Shown piece by piece: positions 25,601 through 31,700 of a DNA stretch of 34,088 nucleotides; the first letter of the stretch is position 1, and each line of letters opens with the position of its first letter. The notes under the pieces were generated by a model, which did not search any database, was not told where the DNA came from, and was given only the letters and a program-made list of their open reading frames with translations. This stretch comes from Streptomyces sp. NBC_01551. GTDB lineage: Bacteria; Actinomycetota; Actinomycetes; Streptomycetales; Streptomycetaceae. Location: the NCBI RefSeq assembly GCF_026339935.1, contig NZ_JAPEPX010000007.1, positions 1 through 34,088 of the forward strand, given 5' to 3'. The position numbers and the translations under genes are program-made.

Positions 25601-28600
25601 GTCGGCTCCCTCACCGGCCTCCGGGACCGCGACGAGCCAAGTGCCGGTGAGACGGGTGGCGGCGGGCTCGGGAGCCGGCTTCCAGGTGATCCGGTAGCGC
25701 CAGCCGTCGACCGTGGAGCGCTCCTGCCGACGGCGCCGCCAGGAGGACAGCGCGGGCAGGAGAGCGGTGAGCGTCTCGTCCCCGTCGATGGCCAGCTCGG
25801 CGGTGAGGGCGGCCACGTCCTGGCGCTCGACGGCCTCCCAGAAGTGGGCGTCGGCGGTGTCGGCCGGGGACACGGCGGGGCCGGCGTCCGGGGCGGTACC
25901 GCTTTCGAGCCAGAAGTGCTCCTGCTGGAAGGCGTAGGTGGGCAGGTCGACGCGCTGGGCGCCGGTGCCGGCGAAGACCGCGTCCCAGTCGACCGTCACG
26001 CCGCGGACGTAGGCCTCACCCAAGGAGAGCCAGAAACGCTCCAGACCGCCCTCGTTGCGGCGCAGGGAGCCCAGGATCGCAGCCTCGCGGCCCGCGTCCT
26101 CGACGGTCTCCTGCATGCCGACGGTCAGCACCGGGTGCGGACTCGACTCGATGAACACACCGAAGCCCTGCTCCAGGAGCGTGCGGGTCGCCTGCTCCAG
26201 CTCGACTGTCTGACGCAGGTTGCGGAACCAGTAACCGGCATCCAGCTCGGTGCCGCTGACCCATTCGCCGGTGACCGTGGACAGGAACGGAACCTCCGCC
26301 GCCTGCGGAACGATCGGGGCGAGAAGGGTGTCGAGCTCCTCACGGAGCAGCTCCACCTGCGCCGAATGCGAGGCGTAGTCCACCGCGATCCGCTTGGCAC
26401 GAACCCCGTCCGCCTCACACGAGGCGAGGAGCTCCTCCAGGGCCTGGACCTCGCCGGAGACGACCACGGAAGACGGGCCGTTGACGGCAGCGACGGAAAT
26501 CCGCTCCTCACCCCACGGCGCGATCCGCTCACGTACCTCGGCAGCGGGCAGCGGCACGGACACCATGCCGCCCAAGCCGGCCAGCACCCGCCCGATCGCC
26601 TGACTCCGCAAAGCCACGACACGAGCCGCGTCCTCCAGGGACAAGATCCCGGCGACGCAGGCGGCCGCGATCTCACCCTGCGAATGCCCGATCACCGCAC
26701 CCGGACGCACACCCGCCGAACGCCACACCTCAGCCAACGACACCATCACCGCGAACAGAGCCGGCTGCACGACATCCACCCGGTCGAGCGAGGGCACGCC
26801 ATCGGCACCCCGGAGCACATCCACCAACGACCAGTCGGTGAAGGGCTCCAGCGCCTTCGCACACTCATCCACCCGCGCGGCGAACTCGGGCGAGGCGTCG
26901 AGCAGCCCCGCCGCCATGCCCACCCACTGCGAGCCCTGACCCGGGAACACGAAGGCGGTCTTGCCACCGACCACGGACCCGGTCACCACACCAGCGGCCA
27001 GCGAACCCGACGCAACCGCAGCCACACCGGCAGCGTGATCGCCGAGAACGACGGCCCGGTGATCCAGCCCCGCACGCGTCGCCGCCAACGACCAGCCCAC
27101 ATCCAGCGGATCCACACCCGGCACACCCGCCAGCCAGCCGGACAGCCGCTCCGCCTGCGCCCGCAACGCCCCCGCGCTCTTGCCCGACAGCACCCACGGC
27201 ACCACCGGCATCCCAGAACGAACATCCGGCTCAACGGACTCAGCCGTATCCGCGTCCGCCTCCGGCGCCTGCTCCACGATCACATGCGCGTTCGTCCCGC
27301 TGAACCCGAACGACGACACACCCGCACGACGCGGGGCACCGGTCCGCGGCCAGGGGACGCTCTCGCCGATCAAGGAGACGGCGCCCGCCTCCCAGTCCAC
27401 GTGCGGGGTCGGCTCGTCGAGGTGGAGGGTCTTGGGGACGACGCCGTGCCGCATCGCCTCGACCATCTTGATGATGCTCGCGACACCGGCCGCGGCCTGG
27501 GTGTGACCGATGTTGGATTTGATGGAGCCGAGCAGCAGCGGCCGGTCCGCCGGCCGGTCCTGCCCGTACGTCGCGAGCACGGCCTGCGCCTCAATCGGGT
27601 CGCCCAGGGTCGTACCCGTGCCGTGCGCCTCCACGACGTCCACCTCGGCGGTGGTGAGGCGGGCGTTGGTGAGCGCCTGGTGGATGACGCGCTGCTGCGA
27701 GGGCCCGTTGGGGGCCGTCAGGCCGTTGCTCGCGCCGTCCTGGTTGATCGCGGAGCCGCGGATCACGGCCAGCACCGGGTGTCCGTTGCGCTGCGCGTCC
27801 GACAGCCGCTCCACGAGCAGCATGCCGACGCCCTCGCCCCAGCCGGTGCCGTCGGCGGCGGCCGCGAAGGGCTTGCAGCGGCCGTCGGCGGCCAGGCCGC
27901 GCTGGCGGCTGAACTCGGTGAAGGTGGCCGGGGTCGCCATCACGGTGACCCCGCCGGCGAGGGCCATGGTGCACTCCCCCGCCCGCAGGGCCTGCACCGC
28001 GAGGTGCAGGGTGACCAGGGAGGACGAGCAGGCCGTGTCGACGGTGACGGCGGGGCCTTCGAGGCCGAAGGTGTACGCGACGCGGCCGGAGGCGATGCTG
28101 CCGGAGCTGCCGGTGCCGAGGAAGCCCTCGACGCCTTCGGGGACGGAGTCGAGGCGGGCGGTGTAGTCGTGGTACATGACGCCGGCGAAGACGGCCGTCC
28201 GGCTGCCGCGCAGGGACGTCGGGTCGATGCCGGCCCGCTCGAACGCCTCCCAGGAGGTCTCCAGCAGGAGCCGCTGGTGCGGGTCCATGGCCAGGGCCTC
28301 GCGCGGGGAGATGCCGAAGGGGGCGGGGTCGAAGCGGGCGGCGTCGTAGAGGAAGCCGCCCTCGCTGACGTAGCTGGATCCGGCGCTGTCGGGGTCGGCG
28401 TCGTAGAGCGACTCCACGTCCCAGCCCCGGTCGACGGGGAACCCGGAGACGGCGTCGTCACCGTCGGCGACGAGCCGCCACAGGTCCTCGGGGCTGCGGA
28501 CGCCGCCCGGGTAGCGGCAGCTCATCGCGACGATCGCGACGGGTTCCTGGTTCTGCTCCTCCACCTCGCGCAACCGCCTGCGGGCCTGGCGCAGATCGGC

Positions 28601-28645
28601 GGTCGCCCGCTTGAGGTAGTCGCGAAGCTTGTCCTCGTTCACCAT
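22433..28645 (-). CDS. Type I modular PKS, gene B N-terminal part (KS-AT-KR-ACP-KS), frame ends at frameshift
   Basis: This is the first reading frame of gene B, from ATG at 28645. Residues 1-32 are a docking coiled coil (KLRDYLKRATADLRQ). Then follow KS (Cys 206), AT (Ser 655 in GHSQGE, YASH), KR (Tyr 1348), ACP (Ser 1518) and a second KS (Cys 1752). Homology continues to about codon 2023, where a run of ten C on the coding strand shifts the frame; about 48 non-homologous residues follow to a stop at 22433. As written the product lacks the AT-KR-ACP of module B2 and could not complete it. Removing one base of the run joins it seamlessly to the frame ending at 19015, so the intact gene would be a two-module protein of about 3200 residues. 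Confidence 0.9.
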   Translation of the reverse strand: MVNEDKLRDYLKRATADLRQARRRLREVEEQNQEPVAIVAMSCRYPGGVRSPEDLWRLVADGDDAVSGFPVDRGWDVESLYDADPDSAGSSYVSEGGFLYDAARFDPAPFGISPREALAMDPHQRLLLETSWEAFERAGIDPTSLRGSRTAVFAGVMYHDYTARLDSVPEGVEGFLGTGSSGSIASGRVAYTFGLEGPAVTVDTACSSSLVTLHLAVQALRAGECTMALAGGVTVMATPATFTEFSRQRGLAADGRCKPFAAAADGTGWGEGVGMLLVERLSDAQRNGHPVLAVIRGSAINQDGASNGLTAPNGPSQQRVIHQALTNARLTTAEVDVVEAHGTGTTLGDPIEAQAVLATYGQDRPADRPLLLGSIKSNIGHTQAAAGVASIIKMVEAMRHGVVPKTLHLDEPTPHVDWEAGAVSLIGESVPWPRTGAPRRAGVSSFGFSGTNAHVIVEQAPEADADTAESVEPDVRSGMPVVPWVLSGKSAGALRAQAERLSGWLAGVPGVDPLDVGWSLAATRAGLDHRAVVLGDHAAGVAAVASGSLAAGVVTGSVVGGKTAFVFPGQGSQWVGMAAGLLDASPEFAARVDECAKALEPFTDWSLVDVLRGADGVPSLDRVDVVQPALFAVMVSLAEVWRSAGVRPGAVIGHSQGEIAAACVAGILSLEDAARVVALRSQAIGRVLAGLGGMVSVPLPAAEVRERIAPWGEERISVAAVNGPSSVVVSGEVQALEELLASCEADGVRAKRIAVDYASHSAQVELLREELDTLLAPIVPQAAEVPFLSTVTGEWVSGTELDAGYWFRNLRQTVELEQATRTLLEQGFGVFIESSPHPVLTVGMQETVEDAGREAAILGSLRRNEGGLERFWLSLGEAYVRGVTVDWDAVFAGTGAQRVDLPTYAFQQEHFWLESGTAPDAGPAVSPADTADAHFWEAVERQDVAALTAELAIDGDETLTALLPALSSWRRRRQERSTVDGWRYRITWKPAPEPAATRLTGTWLVAVPEAGEGADAVVRALAEHGADVRQIAVPRTHDARAELVERIREALADGPAVAGVLSLLTPAGAEAEPIGSAAPAGVIATLALVQALGDADVAAPLWCVTRGAVSVGRSEQQADPAQAPIWGLGRVTALEHGERWGGLIDLPAQTDARTLGRLVGVLAGDAAEDQVAVRSSGLFVRRLVRARLAETPPVREWRPAGTTLVTGGTGALGAHVARWLAENGAEHLILTSRRGAEAPGADGLREELTALGAEVTLAACDVSDRDALAALLASVPADRPLTAVVHTAAVLDDGVIEALTPEQVERVLRVKVDATLHLHELTRDLDLSAFVLFSSFAATFGAPGQGNYAPGNAFLDAFAEYRRAAGLPATSLAWGPWGDGGMAEGAVGDRMRRHGVIEMAPERAVSALQHALDRDETTLTVADMEWKRFVLAFTSGRARPLLHDLPEARQAMEHARTDAAEDTGSAAVLTRQLAGQPEAEQERLLLELVRTAVAAVLGYAGPDAVEAGRAFKELGFDSLTSVELRNRLNAAAGLKLPPTLVFDYPTPTVLARHLRAELAGQGAVGATLVPTASASASDAEPIAVVAMSCRFPGGVRSPEELWQLLASGGDALSQFPADRGWDVEALYDPDPNAQGTSYTREGGFLSDAAAFDPAFFGISPREALAMDPQQRLLLETSWEVFERAGIDPDTLRGSQSGVFVGTNGSDYSHLVRGAADGLEGHLATGSAGSVVSGRLSYTFGLEGPAVTVDTACSASLVALHLAVQALRSGECSMALAGGVTVMSTPGTFIEFSRQRGLSTDGRCKAFSADADGFSPAEGVGMLLVERLSDARRHGHPVLAVVRGTAINQDGASNGLTAPNGPSQQRVIRQALANARLTTAEVDVVEAHGTGTTLGDPIEAQALLATYGQDRPADQPLLLGSIKSNIGHAQAAAGVAGVMKMVLAMQHGMLPQSIHIAQPTPHVDWSAGEVALLTEQRAWPETGGRPWRAGVSSFGFSGTNAHAIIEQAPAEQGSDEQATPASSTPPPTDRDHPGRHRFRPTDPAALAADGQDREGAARPGGATAEPPRHPS
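22569..22578 (-). other. Frameshift at a run of ten G (C10 on coding strand) in gene B
   Basis: Upstream of the run the PKS frame has its codon first bases at positions equal to 1 mod 3; downstream it is 0 mod 3. This is one base too many. Nine G would give ...STPPLLTATTPDD... and a continuous KS-AT linker. The run is the longest homopolymer I noticed in the window and sits exactly at the break. Confidence 0.92.
24000..28645 (-). other. PKS module B1: docking-KS-AT(methylmalonyl)-KR(B2-type)-ACP
   Basis: KS runs about 28540-27270, with Cys at 28028-28030 and HGTGT and KSNIGHTQ present. AT runs about 26960-25930, with Ser at 26681-26683 and YASH at 26366-26377, the methylmalonyl-CoA signature. 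There is no DH or ER. KR runs about 25700-24440: TGGTGALG near 25014-25050, LDD near 24770-24780, catalytic Tyr at 24602-24604. The motif NYAPGN places Pro two residues after Tyr; with LDD this is the accepted mark of a B2-type KR, as in DEBS KR1. ACP Ser lies at 24092-24094. Predicted output is a propionate unit with an epimerised methyl and a D-hydroxyl. Family knowledge supports the substrate call; the stereochemistry is inferred from fingerprints. Confidence 0.92.
25936..26896 (-). repeat. AT domain copy 1 (module B1), near-identical to 21240-22200
   Basis: This AT block aligns to the module B2 AT at a constant offset of 4696 bp with no gap. From 26367 to 26875 I see only two mismatches over 509 bp. 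From about 25959 to 26250 there are a handful. Two short patches between (about 26250-26268 and 26323-26366) are clearly different. The match stops sharply at 26876. Confidence 0.9.
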
Positions 28646-28654
28646 GTGCGTGGG

Positions 28655-28658
28655 CTCC
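28655..28658 (-). promoter_or_regulatory. Ribosome-binding site GGAG that decides the gene B start
   Basis: GGAG at 28658-28655 sits 9 nt upstream of the ATG at 28645-28643. That ATG starts MVNEDKLRDYLKR, which is the usual beginning of a PKS N-terminal docking helix. The in-frame ATG five codons earlier (28660) has no purine-rich sequence before it, so 28645 is preferred. Confidence 0.7.
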
Positions 28659-28691
28659 ATGCCAGAGAGGCGGTCGTACGGGTCTGTCCGT

Positions 28692-28754
28692 GGGGTGTTC
28701 GGGGTGTTCGGGGTGTTCGGGGTGTTCGGGGTGTTCGGGGTGTTCGGGGTGTTC
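28692..28754. repeat. 9-bp tandem repeat GGGGTGTTC, seven perfect copies
   Basis: Seven identical head-to-tail copies fill 63 bp of the gap between genes C and B, with a partial eighth (GGGGTG) at 28755-28760 leading into the hairpin. On the plus (template) strand there is a GGGG run every 9 nt with 5-nt spacers, which fits a G-quadruplex pattern. In the transcript it reads as GAACACCCC repeats, rich in C and poor in G, with evenly spaced pyrimidine-C dinucleotides. It does not belong to any reading frame I accept. Confidence 0.95.
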
Positions 28755-28759
28755 GGGGT

Positions 28760-28788
28760 GCCGGGCGGGGCGGGGTGCCCCGCCCGGC
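28760..28788 (-). terminator. Perfect 12-bp stem-loop 4 nt after the gene C stop
   Basis: Arms 28760-28771 and 28777-28788 are perfectly complementary over 12 bp, nearly all G-C, with a 5-nt loop. The hairpin begins 4 nt after the TGA of gene C. No U-tract follows; instead the transcript enters the C-rich 9-nt repeat. It could be a U-less actinobacterial terminator, an attenuator giving partial read-through into gene B, or an mRNA-stabilising 3' hairpin. The structure is seen directly; its function is inferred. Confidence 0.7.
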
Positions 28789-28792
28789 GTGC

Positions 28793-31700
28793 TCAGGCGC
28801 CGAGTTCGTCGTCGAGCAGGTCGAAGAGCTCGTCGTCGGTCACCGCGTCGAGGTCGTCGTCGGTGTCCTCGTCGGTGCCGGTGCGCCGTCCGGTGTCCTG
28901 GCCGGCGTTCCACTTGGCCATGAGGGCCTGGAGGCGCATCGTGATCCGCGAGCGGGTGACGCTGTCCGCGTCCGTCGCGTCCACCGCGCCCAACGCGCTT
29001 TCCAGCCGGTCGAGTTCACCGAAGACGGTGGGTCCGCCGGCGCCGAGGGGCAGGGCGGAGCGCAGGTATCCACTGAGCTGTTCGGGGGTCGGGTAGTCGA
29101 AGATGAGCGTGGCCGGGAGCCGGAGTCCGGTGGCAGCGCCGAGCCGGTTGCGCAGCTCGACGGCGGTCAGCGAGTCGAAGCCCAGCTCCTTGAACGCGCT
29201 GCCCGGTTCGATGGCGGCCGCGCCGTTGTGGCCCAGTACCTGGGCGACGTGGGTGCAGACCGTGTCGAGCAGCACCCGGTCCCGTTCGGCGGGCGGGAGT
29301 TGGGCCAGCCGATCGGCCAGCGTCCCCGGGGCGTCCGCGGAGGCGCCGCCGCTCGTCCTGCGTCGTACGGGTGTACGGAGCAGGCCGCGCAGCAGCGGGG
29401 CGACGGTGTCGCCCACCTGGGCCTGGAGGGCGGCGAGGTCGATCCGGGCGGGCACGAGCAGGCTCGCGCTCCCCGGCTCCCCGGCCTCGGCGACCGCGGC
29501 CGTCGACGCCCGCAGGGCAGCGTCGAAGAGGGCCAGCCCGTCGGCCTCCGACAGCGCGTTCATGCTGCCGCGGCCGAGGCGGCGCCGGTCCTGGTCGTCG
29601 AGGGTGGCGGCCATGCCGGCCTCGTCGTCCCACAGGCCCCACGCGAGCGAGAGGCCCGCCAGGCCCTGGGCCCGGCGGTGCTGGGCGAGCGCGTCGAGGA
29701 AGGTGTTGCCGGCCGCGTAGTTGGCCTGTCCGGCGTTGCCGAACACGCCGGCCGCCGAGGAGAACAGGACGAACGCCGCCAGGTCGAGGTGCCGGGTCAG
29801 CTCGTGCAGGTTCCATGCCGCGTCGGCCTTGGGCCGCAGCACCTTCGCGACCCGCTCGTGCGTGAGCGAGGTGACGGTGCCGTCGTCGAGCACACCGGCG
29901 GTGTGCACGACGGCCGTCAGCGGGTGTCCGGCCGGTACGGAGGCCAGCAGGGCGGCCAGCGCGTCCCGGTCGGCCGCGTCGCAGGCCGCCCAGGTGACCC
30001 GGGCACCCGACGCGACCAGCTGATCGGCGAGTTCGGTGGCGCCGTCCGCCGCCGCGCCCCGCCGGCTGGTGAGCAGCAGGTGACGTACGCCGTGCTCGGC
30101 GACGAGGTGCCGGGCGAACAGGCCGCCCAGGGTGCCGGTGGCCCCGGTGATCAGGACGGTGCCCTCGGGGTCGACGGCGCGGGTGGCGCCCTCGCCCTCG
30201 CCCTCGCCCTCGCCCTCGGCTGCGGCCGCGGGCGCGGGCGGGGTGAGGGCCGCGCGGGCCAGCCGGGGCGCCCGTACGGTCCCCCCGCGCAGGGCGAGCT
30301 GGGTCTCGTCGGTGGCGAGCGCGGCGGGCAGGGCCCCGTAGGAGGGGGCCTCGCCGTCGAGGTCGACCAGGACGAACCGGCCGGGGTGCTCGGCCTGCGC
30401 GGAGCGCACCAGGCCCCACACGGCGGCGTGCGCGAGGTCCGTGACGTCCTCGTCGGGGTCGGCGGCGACGGCCCCGCGGGTGACGACCGCGAGCCGGGAG
30501 GCCGCGAACCGCTCGTCCGCCAGCCACCCCTGGACGAGGTCCAGGGCGTGCGCGGTCGCGGCGTGCGCGGCCGAGGCCGCATCCGGTGCCGCGAGGTCGG
30601 GCGCCGGCGAGACGAGGACCGTCTCCGGTGCCGGCTCCCCCAGGGCCTCGGCCACGTCGAAGGCCTCGCCCAGGGCGTTCAGGTCCGGGTACGCCGATCC
30701 GCAGGCGTCGTCGAGGATCCCGGCCCGTTCCAGGCCGGCGCCGGTCTTGAGCGGGTCCGCGCCGAGCAGCGCCCAGCCGGCACCGGACTCCGGCGCGGCT
30801 TCGGGCAGCGTCAGGGCGGTCCAGTCGACCTGGAACAGCGCCTCGCGTACGGGTCCGGTACCGGAACCGGCGGCGGCAGCGATGCCGTCGGCGGCGAAGG
30901 GGCGCAGGACGAGCGAGTCGACGGTCAGGACCGGCTCCCCGCTCCCGTCCCACAGGGTCAGCGTCACCGCGTCCCGGCCCGCCGGTGCCATCCGTACGCG
31001 CAATCCGGCAGCGCCGGCGGCGTGCAGCCGCACGCCGTCCCAGGAGAACGGCAGCCGCGCGCCCTGCGGGCCCTCGGGGAAGAACTCCCCGAGGCCGACG
31101 GCGTGCAGGGCGGCGTCGAGGAGCGCGGGGTGGAGACCGTACGGGGCGGCTTCCGGGAGGCGGTCCTCGTCGAGGGTGACCTCGGCGAACACCTCGTCCC
31201 CGAGCCGGTAGGCCCGGCGGAGGTTGCGGAAGGCGGGGCCGTAGCCGAGTCCGATGCCGTCGAAGCCCGGGTACAGGTCGTCAACGGGGCAGGCGACGGC
31301 ACCGGCCGGCGGCCACTCCCCCAGGGCCTCGATGCCGGTGTCCGTGGCCTCGGGGGCCAGGACGCCGTCGGCGTGACGGGTCCACGGCTCGTCGGGGGCG
31401 GTCTGCTCGGGGCGCGAGTAGACCTGGAAGGCCCGGCGCCCCTGCGCGTCCGGCTCGGCCACCGCGAGCCGCAGCTGCGTCCCGCCCGTCTCCGTCAGCA
31501 CCAGGGGCGCTTCGAGGGTCAGCTCGTCCAGGCGCCCGCAGCCGGCGTGGTCGCCCGCACGGACGGCCAGTTCGACCAGCGCGGCGCCCGGCAGCAGGAC
31601 GGTGCCCGCGACGCGGTGGTCGGCCAGCCAGAAGTGGGTGCGCAGGGAGAGCCGCCCGGTGAAGAGGAACCCGTCCGAGTCGGGCAGGTCGACCGCCGCG

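Larger units (their letters stand above)
28646..28792. other. Intergenic region between gene C and gene B (147 bp)
   Basis: From gene C to gene B it contains, in order, the 12-bp hairpin, the seven-copy 9-bp repeat, about 30 bp of unremarkable sequence and the gene B ribosome-binding site. I see no convincing -35/-10 promoter. The genes may be one transcription unit interrupted by an attenuation or processing element. Confidence 0.7.

Noticed and set aside
28646..28692. Promoter for gene B in the C-B gap
   Set aside because: I could not find a convincing -35/-10 pair; GC-rich actinobacterial promoters are hard to call by eye.
28692..28754. CRISPR array
   Set aside because: The repeats are 9 bp, directly adjacent and without spacers; there are no cas genes. 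It is a simple tandem repeat.
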